64,000 bases of DNA from Monarcha castaneiventris obscurior (GCA_026261815.1 JAMPIT010000884.1:10801001-10865000), one strand, 5' to 3'. Shown: positions 33,501 through 44,292, counted from the stretch's first letter. Numbers and translations: made by a program. The notes: generated by a model not told the origin, from the letters alone.

Positions 33501-36500
33501 GGTGTGAGGGTGACACGTACTGGTGCTTGCAACTACTCTGCTGACCACCTGTCCTGCCATCTCCTTTCTCCCCTCTACCTTCAGCCTTGGGCTTCGGTCA
33601 CTTGGCTCCTCTCAGCTGCCACAGAAAACCAGTGCATCCATGCTCCTCTAACAGGTAGCAAAACTGTGGAAGCAGGAAGCAGTGGAAGCAGCACCCTTGT
33701 TTAGCACACTTTTTGTCTCACATTTTCCTCTGGTGTTTGAGGGGCCCAACCCTTCCTTGGAACCTGCAATGTTTCTGGGGGTGGCATCCCCTTCAACATG
33801 CTCTTCTGCTCATGATCCCTGCATTTGGATTTTCAGAGCCACAGGTCATCAGTGCACAGGTAAAGAAACTGGAGAGGGGGAGACCCTCCATGTGCCAGCA
33901 GCCAGCAGAGCGTGTGGAGCTCTGACTGGGACTAAGCCAGAGATGAATTGTGGGTGCTGGAACAGCTCTGTGTGCAGGGCAGATCTTACTGCTAAGATGT
34001 AATCATCTTCCTTAAGCTTAAGAAGCCCTCTGCTTCATCAAGCACTGCCAAACCAGGATTAATTAGGAAGACAGCACTGTGCCAGACACAGCCAATGTTC
34101 ACACACACTGAGAGCAGTTTAAGGTGTCTTCTCTGGGTCTTATCAAAGCCAAACTCTTATTCAAAGTTGGAGAACTCTTATTCTTATAGTTCCCAGACCC
34201 AGAGGAGCAGGAGGACAAAGCTGACCTTGCACAGCTGGCCCAGTGTCACCAGCCAGACTTGAGGCTATCTTGCTTGGCCTCACCAGCCTCAAGCCATGAG
34301 GGAGGAAATGGAGCTCACCAAGCAACAGGTGACACTCCTACTGTGCACTTGCTTGAAACAGAAGCCCCACAAAGGAATAATCCAATGGGGCAGTGTGGTC
34401 CAAGGCCTAGATTTGGGAAGCCAGATGTCACTCTGCAGTAGGAACTCAACTGAGGAAGTGAAATATCTTCTCCTTTTCAATCAAGGTCCTGGAGAGACTC
34501 TGTGCAATTCCTGTCCCAGGAACAACCTGTGCTGTTTGAGAAACCTCAGCCAGGAACGTGGCTTTTGGTGTCCACACCTGCCATCAAGAAACAGCACTTG
34601 GGGAAATCAAAATAAAAAAAAAACCATCGCCTAGGCTGAAGGTCCTGGGGAGCTCCATGGACAAAGAGCCATGTTCCCAGGAGGTGTAGCTGAAGGGAGT
34701 GTGGTTGGGTGCTCCGTGTTGGGGGAAGTACATACATACAATATGGTACAGTACAGGCCAGTACATACAGGGAACAAGTCATAATCCAGAGGGTAAGACC
34801 TCATCATCACACCATAGGGGACAACAGCTTCTGCTGTTGTTTTTGCAGGAAAGGATCGCCTGGGGGGTTCTGTTTATAGTGGCATTGTATGACATCATGT
34901 GGGGCCCAGAACCTGGAGGGAGGGAGCAGATTTTTTGGGATAGTGAAGTCTAATGGAAATCAGAAGAGCACTCATCTCCTTCATGGCATTCTTCATAAAT
35001 AGATTACAAACAGGAACACATCACTCATGCTAAATGTAGGGAAAGAAGGTGAAATGGCTTCTTCCAAGTCACCCAACCAGGCAACACAGAGCTTCCTCGG
35101 CACTGTGCTATTGCTGCCCAGTGCTCTGTCCTCTAGGACAGACCAAAGAGATCCAGGAAAGAATAATGTCTCCATTTAACTGCCTGTGACAGGATTTTTA
35201 ATGATACCTTTCTTTTAAAATAAATCTTTTTGTGAAGAGGGGAAACTGTCACAGTGAGAAAGTTCTGCTCTGTCCCAATTATTTGTGTATATTTGCAATT
35301 ACTATTCATCCAGGCACATACATATATACACACACACAGTTTATTAGTGGCCTTGGAACCACAGAATCGCTCCTGTAAATTTCTCCTTAGGCACAAAAAT
35401 AAAAGTTACAAAAATAGGAGAAAATATTTTCTTGCATTTGCTATTCATTTTCCGTAGAAAGACACTTTCAAACTACAAAACACTATTAGACATTTTAGAG
35501 AAAATAACCTGCCAAGTGTGTGTGTTTTAGACAGAAATTCTTCAGGACCAGAAGTATGAGCAGCTGGTAAACTCTTAATTATTTTCCCCTGCATTTCTAA
35601 CAATATACTCAAATTATTTTAGCACTTTAAAAATGCTGTGCTTTAACAGCCTATGTGTCAGCAAATTTAGAATTCTACAGATGTCCTGGAACAAAGAAGT
35701 AGCGATGGGGGGAAAAGAAAAAGAGAATTTAGAGGTAAAGAGAGGGAGAATAAAAAGCCCTTTAAGGGACACACAAAGAAAAAAGTTAACAGTAAAGGGT
35801 GTTGCAGATTTACAGGGATCTGAAGAGCAAGTTGTTTATAATAACACCAGTAATTCTGGGTGTCTGTGAGCTGAGGATGAGGTGATGAAAAGATGGGAGG
35901 GAGGAGTTGGGAAGCAGAGAAGCTCTCGTTTCCCTACCCTCCCTGAGGGCCAGACATATTGCAAGCAGGCCAGGAGCCCCTGTTCTCCCTTCACTAAAGT
36001 CACCCACCATGCCAGAGGGGGACAGGATGGAAAAATAGTGCTAGTTTGGGAACAAGTGGCTAGTTTGGGTTTGTGGCCTCAGCTGTCCTTGTTTAGACCA
36101 TTTGTAGATTGTTTTGAAAGACATATCTTTCCAAAGGTCTCCCACTTAAAGGGCAGTCTCTAACTGGGACTGTATGACTTTTTAAACTCAATAGAGCTTT
36201 CTTAAGGAAAGACTGATTTCATGGTGGTTTTGAACAGCACCTGGCACAAATATGATCTTTTGAATTCCTTCAGTATGAATATTTAATAGAAGTAACTGCA
36301 GACAAAACTGAATCTGGATCCTGTTTTTAGGTGATCTTGACTGTGCTCTGCATTGTAATAATGTATTTGACAACTCTTGTGTTCCCCCATAAGTGAAATT
36401 GTGCAGATAAGTAAGTTTAAACACCAAAAGTGTTTCTCATTTTCCTTGAGTATACCAGTGTTGAGGGTTAGGTTTTCTCAAAGGAATTTCTTCCCATTTT

Positions 36501-36840
36501 TTGTCAAGGAGATTGGGGGGGGGAGGGTAGAGGGGGATGCTGGGCGGTGCAGCTTTCTAGGTGAAATGGTGGCAATTAAGAGACAAGAGGAAATGGCCAA
36601 GTACATTGACATACCACTGAAATGGTTTTGGGAAGAGAATGGACTTTTGGCAGTCTCTCAGCTGGGGGTAGGCAGTCTTTGCCCGGCTCGGTGGGGAGAC
36701 GGTTATGGTTTTTGGTGCTGGACTTCTCCTGGCCAGGGGCTCAGTGCTACTGTGGAATTCTCCTTGCTGCCTGTTGGTAAGCCTGCTGCTTGCAGGAGCT
36801 GATAGCTGACTAGGAGTTTTCTGCACCCACCATTGCCAGG
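30511..36840. other. Unique sequence, no gene recognised
   Basis: Several frames of 100-145 codons occur (for example 32049-32486), but they show no domain and are cysteine/proline-rich or overlap antisense frames. Some (CA)n/(TACA)n simple repeats lie near 34726-34745 and 35310-35340. A TGAAATCAATGGGGACTTT word near 31886 resembles ancient amniote repeats but is too short to assign. Confidence 0.5.
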
Positions 36841-37332
36841 TGTATTTGTTTGAAAACAAACCAGTGGGAGATCGCAAGTCGGGATTAAAATTTAATAGGA
36901 AAAAAATTTTAAAAAATAAGTGAAATAATACAAGGAAAAAGCACTGACAAAGTCAGATACAACCTCATACCCTGTTAGGGGGGTGGTAGCAGTCCAGATG
37001 AAGTAGTTCAGTTGAAGCAGTGATCCTATGGAAGGTCTGGTCTCCAGATGAAGGGCCGGTGGTAGCTCTTGTCCTCTGGGAACCCAGTAGACAGAGTTAA
37101 CTTAGGCAGTTCCAAGGCCAGGTTATATCCAGATGGGAATGCTTGGCTCCTCCCTCCTGGGCGGAGCATCTCACAATAGGATGAGATAAGTCCATGAGTC
37201 ATGCAGTGGTTTCTGGGTGCCCCATTGACTGTTATCAGGGGTTATCATAGGTCTATTATCATAGCAGGAGATGATCAGCTAATGGCCCACAGCTGGTGGT
37301 AATAAAATACATCTATATTGTAACCTAGGACA
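36841..37332 (-). mobile_element. Solo ERVL-type LTR, minus orientation
   Basis: Plus-strand edges are TGTATTTGTTTGAAAACAAA and GTAACCTAGGACA. A perfect 5-bp TSD, CCAGG, is at 36836-36840 and 37333-37337. The interior (AAATTTAATAGGAAAA, AATAATACAAGG, GATCCTATGG) follows the LTRs of the ERVL provirus. At 492 bp it is shorter than those. Confidence 0.9.
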
Positions 37333-37337
37333 CCAGG

Positions 37338-38757
37338 AGATCCTCATCATCTGTGTGGGTGTTTCAGGGGAAGACTGGGCCCCTCACCTCGTCCCTCTCT
37401 CCAGACAGAGGGTCCCAGCTACTGGTTTGACTGGAACCTCGGCGACTGCCATTGCCAGGATACTGGCCTGGACATGTGAGAGCCCGGGGAAACCAAAGCC
37501 CCACCTTCTGTCTCTTTCGGAGGTTGCCATTAATCCCCGGAGGGGCTCAGGGCTCGCATCGGAGCGCTCCCTGGAGCCGCGGAGAGTCACTGCAGCTCCT
37601 CTGCCCCACCTGACCCAACAGTGCCCCCTGCCGGCTGTGGCATAACACTAAAGGGGAAATTTCCTTAACAGGTGGGAAATTCTGTTGCTGTTTTTGTTGA
37701 TGTTGTAGTTTGTTCTGTTTTATATATATATTGGCTAGTAAATAACTGCTATTCTTTTTCCCATATTTTTGTCTGGAAGCCCCATAATTTCAGAATTATT
37801 ATAATTTGGAGGGAGGGGGGTCATCTTTCCATTCCAGGAAGGTTCCCACCTTCATTGGCAGACATTTGTGTTTTATACCAGGACAACCAGAAAAAATTGG
37901 AGGTTATGAGCAACCTGCACCCTTGCTCACAGCTCCAAATCCTCTCCCAGCCAGCTCTGACTCCAAAAGTTTCCCCCCACCTCTGTTTACTCCCAGGAAT
38001 TTTTTTTTTAATTTTTTTTTTTTTTTTCTCCTGACAGTCTTGGCTTTTCTGGTTTTATCTACTACTGTCCAGTGTAGATACTTTCTGAGGAAAAAAATCC
38101 TTTCACTTCACATCTGGGCAGAAGAGTTGGAAGCAGGAGAGAAGAGCAAAGGTGAGAGTGAATGATGCTTCCCTACAAGAGCTCACTAGTGATGCCAGGA
38201 AACAGGGAGGCTGGAATTCAGCCTGGCTGTACTGCTCCTCCTTCACTCGTGAGGTGTCTGCTGACTTTGAGTCCTCCCAGGATTTCCTTGTGGAGTTGAG
38301 AAGTTTTTCCCTTCGTTGCAATTCACACTCAGCTGAGAGAAATTTGAATTTTGATACTGACATTTTATGACCAAAAGTTGTCTTGAATATTCTCACCCAA
38401 CTTGACTGCCTGTTTTTCAGGACCATGGTGAGGTAAAGAAGTTATTCTGTATTTATAAAATCAAGGAATAGGTTAGTTGCCAGTTGCCTGTAATCTAACT
38501 GTGTGACAGCAGCATGAGGGCCATCTGGAAGGACAGAGCAGCCCCAAGGATTGTCATTCCCAAGCTCCATAAGGAGATGGAAGGGTGGCTGTGCTGCATA
38601 GACTTCCTTGGAGCAGGAGTACATCAGATGTGAAATCAGGCTGAGTACAGTTTCCCACACAAGATGAAGAAGGAGAATGCAGGGACGCAAGAAAAACTAG
38701 GATTGCACCAAAGGGGAATTGCTGTGGCTATTCCTGGGACTGTGGTAGTACCAAAAG
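37338..38757. other. Unique sequence; GC-richer segment then AT-rich DNA
   Basis: 37340-37650 is GC-richer with several CpGs and holds the CTCF-like motif listed separately. 37660-38757 is AT-rich with a T-run near 37998-38030. No gene recognised. Confidence 0.45.
37621..37634 (-). promoter_or_regulatory. CTCF-like binding motif
   Basis: The minus strand reads CCGGCAGGGGGCAC, a close match to the CTCF core consensus (CCRSYAGRGGGCR-like). It lies about 290 bp from a solo ERVL-type LTR. This is a motif match only; occupancy is unknown. Confidence 0.35.
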
Positions 38758-39310
38758 TGTAATGGTTTGAAAACAAACCAGAGCGAGATCCCAAGTCAGG
38801 GTTAAAATTTAATAGGGAAAATAAATAATTAAAAATAAGTGAAATAATACAAGGGAAAAAGGAAAAGAAAAACACAGACAAAGTCAGAATACCTGACACC
38901 CTATTAGGGTGGTGGTAGTAGTCCAGAGGAGGTAGTTCAGTCGAATTGGTGATCCTATGGGAAGTCTAGTCTCCAGCTGAAGGCCCAGTGGTAGCTCTTG
39001 TCCTCCAGGAATCCAGTAGACCGCCCCCCGTGGCGTTCAGAAGCCCAGATTTATCTGGGAGGGAATGCTTGATTCCCCCCTCTGGGCGGAGCCTCTCACA
39101 ATGGGATGATGAGTCATGAGGCCAGGTGTTGATGGGTTCGTTAACAGCAGATAGTCCGGGGGGGGGGGGAGTTACTGCTGAGTCATGCCGCACAACATTA
39201 ATGGGCCATTAACAGAACAATAGCCTGGAGGGAGGAGGCAAGGAAACACTGCCCCACCTGGTTTCAACGGCTCATGGGGATGGTAATAGAATACACTGTA
39301 ACCCAGGACA
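38758..39310 (-). repeat. 3' LTR of the ERVL-like provirus
   Basis: The plus strand reads TGTAATGGTTTGAAAAC ... GTAACCCAGGACA. It contains a 12-G homopolymer at about 39158-39169. ATTAAA on the minus strand (complement around 38809-38815) is a candidate polyadenylation signal. Confidence 0.93.
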
Positions 39311-39326
39311 TTATCCACCCCTTATT
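39311..39326 (-). other. Polypurine tract of the ERVL-like provirus
   Basis: The minus strand reads AATAAGGGGTGGATAA immediately before the TG of the 3' LTR. It is not perfectly purine but is in the expected position. Only about 95 bp separate the pol stop from the LTR, leaving no room for env. Confidence 0.5.
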
Positions 39327-39404
39327 CTATTACCATCTACCTCATCCCACATCAATGCCTTGAACTCTACACACACACCCCCCATATATATACAATAAAA
39401 AACC

Positions 39405-42287
39405 CTACATACAGTTCTCACTTAAGATTAGGTCTCCTTGTGGTACACAACGGGTTTCCCCATCTTTCTGCATTACCCACCAAGTGTGACCAGGTCCTTG
39501 AGCAAAGACAATCCCACGGATGGGTTTGCCTTTGCCTGAGGTGGGATTAATCCAACCAGTCTTTCCTAAAATACCTCTCATGTGTACCACAGGGACTCTA
39601 TCTCCATCTACTGTGTGCAAGGGTTCCGACTGGGCGGGACCAGCTCGATTGATGGACCCTCGGGTATTGACCATCCAGGTGGCCTTTGCTAAGTTTGCTT
39701 CCCAATTCTTGAAGGTCCCCCCACCAAGTGCCTTCAAGGTGGTTTTAAGTAGTCCATTGCAGCGTTCAACTTTCCCGGCAGCTGGTGCATGATAAGGGAT
39801 ATGATAGATCCATTCAATACCGTGTTCTCTGGCCCAGGCACTTATGAGGCTGTTCTTAAAATGAGTCCCGTTGTCTGACTCGATCCTCTCAGGGGTGCCG
39901 TGTCTCCACAGGACTTGCTTTTCCAGACCTAAGATAGTATTCAGGGCAGTAGCATGAGGCACAGGGTAGGTCTCCAGCCATCCAGTTGTTGCTTCCACCA
40001 TGGTCAGCACGTAGCGCTTTCCTTGACGGGTTTGGGGAAGGGTGATGTAGTCAACTTGCCAGGCTTCCCCATACCTGTACTTTGACCATCGTCCACCGTA
40101 CCACAGAGGCTTCACCCGCTTGGCCTGTTTGATTGCAGCACAGGTCTCACAACTGTGGATGACCTGTGAGATGCTGTCCATGGTCAAGTCCACCCCTCGG
40201 TCACGAGCCCATTTGTACGTTGCATCTCTCCCTTGATGACCAGAGGCATCATGGGCCCAACGAGCAAGAAATAATTCACCTTTGTGCTGCCAGTCCAGAT
40301 CCACCTGTGATACTTTTACCTTGGCAGCTTGGTCCACCTGCTCGTTGTTACGATGCTCTTCATTTGCCCGACTCTTAGGTACGTGCGCATCCACGTGTCG
40401 AACTTTCACAGTCAGCTTTTCTGCCCGGGCAGCGATGTCCTGCCAAATCTCAGCGGCCCAGATGGGTTTTCCTCTGCGCTGCCAGTTGGCCTTTCTCCAG
40501 CGATCCAACCATCCCCACAGCGCGTTTGCTACCATCCAGGAGTCAGTGTAAAGGTAGAGTCTTGGCCATTTCTCTCGTTCAGCAATATCCAAAGCCAGCT
40601 GGACGGCTTTAAGCTCCGCAACCTGACTCGATCCTCCTTGTCCCTCGGTAGCTTGTGCAACTCGTCGCATGGGGCTCCACACTGCAGCTTTCCATTTCCG
40701 GTCTGTGCCTACAATTCGGCAGGAACCATCGGTGAAAAGGGCATATTGTCTTTCACTGTCCGGCAGCTCGTTATATGGTGGGGCTTCCTCAGCACGCGTC
40801 ACTTGCTCCTCTGCTTCTTCTGAAGATAATTCAAAAGTCTCACCTTCAGGCCAGTTTGTTATGATTTCCAGTATCCCAGGGCGATTTGGGTTTCCAATAC
40901 GGGCGCGCTGTGTGATGAGGGCAATCCATTTGCTCCACGTGGCGTCAGTGGCATGGTGGGTAGAGGGAAGCTTTCCTTTAAACATCCACCCCAGCACCGG
41001 TAGTCGGGGTGCCAGGAGGAGTTGTGCCTCTGTGCTAATTACTTCTGAGGCAGCTTGGACTCCTTCATAAGCTGCCAAGATTTCCTTCTCTGTGGGAGTG
41101 TAGTTGGCTTCAGACCCTCTGTAACTTCGGCTCCAGAATCCTAGTGGTCGGCCTCGAGTCTCACCAGGCACCTTCTGCCAAAGGCTCCAGGACAGACCAT
41201 GGCTCCCAGCTGCGGAGTAAAGTACGTTCTTCACCTCTGGTCCTGTCCTGACTGGGCCAAGGGCTACCGCATGAGCGATTTCCTGCTTGATCTGGGCAAA
41301 GGCTTGCTGCTGTTCAAGGCCCCAGTGGAAATCGTTCTTCTTGCGGGTGACCAAGTAGAGAGGACTCACAATCTGGCTGTATTCAGGAATGTGCATCCTC
41401 CAAAAGCCTATGGCGCCTAGGAAAGCTTGCGTCTCCTTTTTGCTGGTTGGTGGAGACAGTGCTGTGATCTTATTGATAACCTCGGTAGGAATCTGACGCC
41501 GTCCATCTTGCCACTTCACTCCCAGGAACTGGATCTCTCGAGCAGGTCCCTTGACTTTGCTCTTCTTGATGGCAAGACCAGCTTCCAGGAGAATCCGGAT
41601 GATTTTCTCTCCTTTCCCAAATACTTCTGTTGCTGTGTCCCCCCACACAATGATGTCATCGATGTACTGTAGATGTTCTGGAGCCTCACCTTTTTCCAGT
41701 GTGGTCTGGATCAGTCCATGGCAGATGGTGGGACTGTGCTTCCACCCCTGGGGCAGTCGGTTCCAGGTGTACTGCACGCCCCTCCAGGTGAAAGCAAACT
41801 GAGGCCTGCACTCTGCTGCCAGAGGAATGGAGAAAAAGGCATTGGCAATATCTATGGTCGCATACCACTTTGCTGCCTTGGATTCCAGCTCGTACTGAAG
41901 TTCCAGCATGTCCGGTACAGCAGCACTCAGTGGTGGTGTGACTTCATTCAGGCCACGGTAATCCACCGTCAGTCTCCATTCTTCACTGGACTTACGCACC
42001 GGCCAGATAGGGCTGTTAAAGGGTGAGTGGGCCTTGCTGACCACCCCTTGGCTCTCCAGTTCCCGAATCATCTTATGGATGGGGGCCACAGAGTCTCTGT
42101 CGGTGCGGTATTGCCGGCGGTGCACTGTTGCTGTAGCGATTGGTACCCGCTGTTCTTCAATTCTCAGTAGTCCTACAGCAGACGGGTCATCTGAGAGACC
42201 AGGCAGGGTATTCAGTTGTCTTATGTCTTCTGTCTCTACGGCTGCTATTCCAAAAGCCCAGCGATGTCCCTTTGGGTCTTTGAAATA
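39405..42287 (-). CDS. pol: pol: reverse transcriptase, RNase H and integrase of the ERVL-like provirus
   Basis: An uninterrupted frame of about 960 codons from the TGA after protease to the stop near the 3' LTR. The first in-frame start-like codon is GTG at 42125, and residue numbers here count from it, but the true product would be a cleaved polyprotein. RT: first catalytic Asp92 (YATIDIANAF), LPQGWKHSP 124-132, YIDD 154-157. RNase H: TDGS 465-468, Glu504, Asp528, Asp598. Integrase: HHCC zinc site His625, His630, Cys659, Cys662; catalytic Asp692, Asp751, Glu787, with 35 residues between the last two (DD35E); a C-terminal SH3-like stretch (GHTWWVMQKDGE) follows. All catalytic residues are present and the 906 codons have no frameshift. 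Sequence style (YIDDIIVWGD) is that of class III/ERVL elements. Several antisense frames over this region are shadows. Confidence 0.95.
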   Translation of the reverse strand, partial: YFKDPKGHRWAFGIAAVETEDIRQLNTLPGLSDDPSAVGLLRIEEQRVPIATATVHRRQYRTDRDSVAPIHKMIRELESQGVVSKAHSPFNSPIWPVRKSSEEWRLTVDYRGLNEVTPPLSAAVPDMLELQYELESKAAKWYATIDIANAFFSIPLAAECRPQFAFTWRGVQYTWNRLPQGWKHSPTICHGLIQTTLEKGEAPEHLQYIDDIIVWGDTATEVFGKGEKIIRILLEAGLAIKKSKVKGPAREIQFLGVKWQDGRRQIPTEVINKITALSPPTSKKETQAFLGAIGFWRMHIPEYSQIVSPLYLVTRKKNDFHWGLEQQQAFAQIKQEIAHAVALGPVRTGPEVKNVLYSAAGSHGLSWSLWQKVPGETRGRPLGFWSRSYRGSEANYTPTEKEILAAYEGVQAASEVISTEAQLLLAPRLPVLGWMFKGKLPSTHHATDATWSKWIALITQRARIGNPNRPGILEIITNWPEGETFELSSEEAEEQVTRAEEAPPYNELPDSERQYALFTDGSCRIVGTDRKWKAAVWSPMRRVAQATEGQGGSSQVAELKAVQLALDIAEREKWPRLYLYTDSWMVANALWGWLDRWRKANWQRRGKPIWAAEIWQDIAARAEKLTVKVRHVDAHVPKSRANEEHRNNEQVDQAAKVKVSQVDLDWQHKGELFLARWAHDASGHQGRDATYKWARDRGVDLTMDSISQVIHSCETCAAIKQAKRVKPLWYGGRWSKYRYGEAWQVDYITLPQTRQGKRYVLTMVEATTGWLETYPVPHATALNTILGLEKQVLWRHGTPERIESDNGTHFKNSLISAWAREHGIEWIYHIPYHAPAAGKVERCNGLLKTTLKALGGGTFKNWEANLAKATWMVNTRGSINRAGPAQSEPLHTVDGDRVPVVHMRGILGKTGWINPTSGKGKPIRGIVFAQGPGHTWWVMQKDGETRCVPQGDLILSENCM

Positions 42288-42599
42288 TCAACTCCTGAGA
42301 TAGTCTATGCCGAGGATGCATGGGGCCTCTGGACCAGTCACAATGGGGTGTTTCTGCCACTCCTTCCCAGTTAAACTCACTTCAGCTTCCAGTACAGTCA
42401 GCTGCTGGGATCCTCCTGTCACCCCAGAAATAGAAATGGATTCAGTCCCCACATACCTGGATGGCATCAGAGTGCATTGAGCGCCGGTATCAACCAAAGC
42501 CGTGTATCTTTGTGGGTCAGACGTGCCAGGCCATCGGATCCACACAGTCCAATAGATCCGGTTATCCCTTTCCTCTCCCTGGCTAGAGGCAGGGCCCCT
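42288..42599 (-). CDS. pro: Retroviral aspartic protease domain of the ERVL-like provirus
   Basis: In the same frame as pol. The domain has the catalytic ALVDTGAQCTLMP motif, the flap region (GVTGGSQQ), and the C-terminal ILGIDYLRS motif. The frame opens after a TAG at 42602-42600 and ends at TGA 42290-42288, directly before the pol frame continues. There is no ATG in the frame; expression would need frameshifting or readthrough from gag. The TGA between protease and RT looks like a point-mutation stop, because the downstream frame continues without interruption. Confidence 0.88.
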   Translation of the reverse strand, partial: RGPASSQGEERDNRIYWTVWIRWPGTSDPQRYTALVDTGAQCTLMPSRYVGTESISISGVTGGSQQLTVLEAEVSLTGKEWQKHPIVTGPEAPCILGIDYLRS

Positions 42600-42670
42600 C
42601 TAATCCTGGTTGTGGTACACGATGCTCTCTTCCTGTGAATGTGCTCCTGAGGTCCCTTCAAGAGGATCAG

Positions 42671-43852
42671 TCATATTGTCATTCCCATGCCGTCTGGGGT
42701 TTTGTTCACAAGAGACTGGAGCAGTGTTGAACCTAGATGAGCCTCCTGAGGTGGATGTCTCTTTTTCAATTCGCGTACCCGGGCTGCTAAAGAGGAGGTG
42801 GGTTTCCTATGCCACTTTCTCATGTCTTCTCCATGCTCCTGTAGAAAAAACCAGAGGTTACCTCGTGGAGTTTGTCTTCTTTCCCTGGCTGGTGAGTGTT
42901 GGCTCCTGATGGCAGAGACCCTTGTTGGTTCCGGTGAGGCACGGTAAATTCCCTCTTTGAGCTCTTTCCTTAGTTTCTGGTGGCCCTCTTCGATCAAGCT
43001 CCGGACTTGTTCGGCCAGCGTTGTTTCCACCGATGAGACGCGGGTGCGCAGTGGGGCAGTGACAGTGTCCTCGTAGATTCTCAGTTTGTTGGCTAACACG
43101 CCCACCTTGTCCTCTCCTTCCCTCCACTGCAGTGTTGCCAGGTAACGAGAGTATATCTCTGGTCCGAGCCGTGCAAATCTTAGCCACAATTGTGAAGTGC
43201 ACTGGACATTATCTGGGCTCTTAGGGAATCTCTCGTTTTCTGAGAAAATGATCTCTAACACAGCCAATTCCCTCAGGCATCGGATTCCTTGTTCTATCGT
43301 GCTCCATTTTCCTTGGTGCATCTGGAGGTCTTCTTTACAGAGGTATCTGTCCCGTACACTCGCCAGCAATCGCCGCCAGAGGCTGAGAGCTTCCTGGGTT
43401 CTTCCAATCCCCTGGTCAATGACCACATCCCGGGACAGAGATCCCAGCTGCCTGGCCTCACTTCCGTCCAGAATGGTGTCATTGGCTGCAGCGTCCCAGA
43501 TGCGGAGCAGCCAGGTCAGGATGGACTCGTTCGCCTGACGGGTGAATTCCCTCCTTAGGTCCCGCAGCTCCCCCAGGGACAGGGAGCGAGTGATAATCTC
43601 CGGCTCTGTCTCTTCGGCTGGGTGCGATGGTCCTGCCACATCCTCGTCAGTCACTATGCGGACTGATTTGCTCTTCGATTTCTTTTTCTGGACGGGGGCA
43701 ACTGCGACTGGCTTCGGCTGTTCTGGTTCAGCAATGGTCTGTGGTGAGACGTCGCCTGCTCTTTTGGTTCTCTTCTCCTCCTCCTCAAGAAGACGCTGTA
43801 CCACACAAAGTATTGTTCTGTTCCTCAGCATGATGTACACAGTGCTGGTCAT
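42671..43852 (-). CDS. gag: gag of the ERVL-like provirus
   Basis: A 393-residue ORF from an ATG at 43852. The N-terminal 20 residues are hydrophobic (STVYIMLRNRTILCVV), followed by an acidic/basic linker (LEEEEKRTKR), a proline-rich stretch and a KKKSKSKSVR cluster. From about residue 90 a helical capsid-like region begins (SLSLGELRDLRREFTRQ, LTWLLRIWDAA). A heptad-like segment lies near residues 275-310 and a basic C-terminus (ARERRQTPRG, RVRELKKRH) follows. There is no CCHC zinc knuckle, which fits ERVL gags. The frame stays open without an ATG upstream to 44029, across another hydrophobic stretch, so the true N-terminus may include part of the upstream hydrophobic ORF through a shift. Pol is in the -1 frame relative to it. 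Assignment is by position and general composition. Confidence 0.8.
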   Translation of the reverse strand: MTSTVYIMLRNRTILCVVQRLLEEEEKRTKRAGDVSPQTIAEPEQPKPVAVAPVQKKKSKSKSVRIVTDEDVAGPSHPAEETEPEIITRSLSLGELRDLRREFTRQANESILTWLLRIWDAAANDTILDGSEARQLGSLSRDVVIDQGIGRTQEALSLWRRLLASVRDRYLCKEDLQMHQGKWSTIEQGIRCLRELAVLEIIFSENERFPKSPDNVQCTSQLWLRFARLGPEIYSRYLATLQWREGEDKVGVLANKLRIYEDTVTAPLRTRVSSVETTLAEQVRSLIEEGHQKLRKELKEGIYRASPEPTRVSAIRSQHSPARERRQTPRGNLWFFLQEHGEDMRKWHRKPTSSLAARVRELKKRHPPQEAHLGSTLLQSLVNKTPDGMGMTI

Positions 43853-43884
43853 AGAGAAAAAAGAAAACAGGATTGACAGGAAGA

Positions 43885-44238
43885 TTATGCCATCCTTAAC
43901 ATCCAGTGAGAACTCAATATTGTCAAAAACAGCTGTCCTGGCCTGAAAGGCTGGAAGAAACCGCTCTCTCCTCCTACCCCCAGAGGCTGGGTGCGATTGC
44001 TGAGGAGTTCCCAGACGTAGCAGCTCAGACTAGGCCAGGCAGACATAATTGAGTATATATACCGAATGGCATTCATCGCCTCACTGGTTATCATGCAATA
44101 AGCATAATAAACCAATAAAGCAATTCTCATGCCATTCCCTGGTCGCAACAGGAGCAAAACAACAGGCAAATAGTTTCCCAGGTGCGGAAAAATATAGAGA
44201 GCAAGATACAGCACCCACATAGACAAGCTGAGCATCAT
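43885..44238 (-). CDS. Hydrophobic multi-pass ORF upstream of gag in the ERVL-like provirus
   Basis: A 117-residue ORF beginning 55 bases downstream of the PBS at an ATG in good Kozak context (CACCATGA). The only earlier ATG after the LTR lies inside the PBS and opens a six-codon uORF. The protein is strongly hydrophobic: MWVLYLALYIFPHLG, LPVVLLLL and IALLVYYAYCMI suggest two to three membrane segments, with few charges and a polar, glycine-rich tail. It ends at TAA 43887-43885, overlapping the gag frame (open from 44029) by 145 bases, with gag in the -1 frame. No family is recognised; it is not an envelope. It may be an extra N-terminal membrane module of gag separated by a mutation or programmed shift, an independent accessory protein, or an unselected leader frame. 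Confidence 0.5.
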   Translation of the reverse strand: MMLSLSMWVLYLALYIFPHLGNYLPVVLLLLRPGNGMRIALLVYYAYCMITSEAMNAIRYIYSIMSAWPSLSCYVWELLSNRTQPLGVGGESGFFQPFRPGQLFLTILSSHWMLRMA

Positions 44239-44292
44239 GGTGATACGATTTTTGTAATAAAGAATTATATTTCTGATCTTCCCTCAGGTCTC

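Noticed and set aside
39520..43946. Many plus-strand frames of 60-164 codons across the ERVL-like provirus
   Set aside because: Antisense shadows of the long gag and pol frames.
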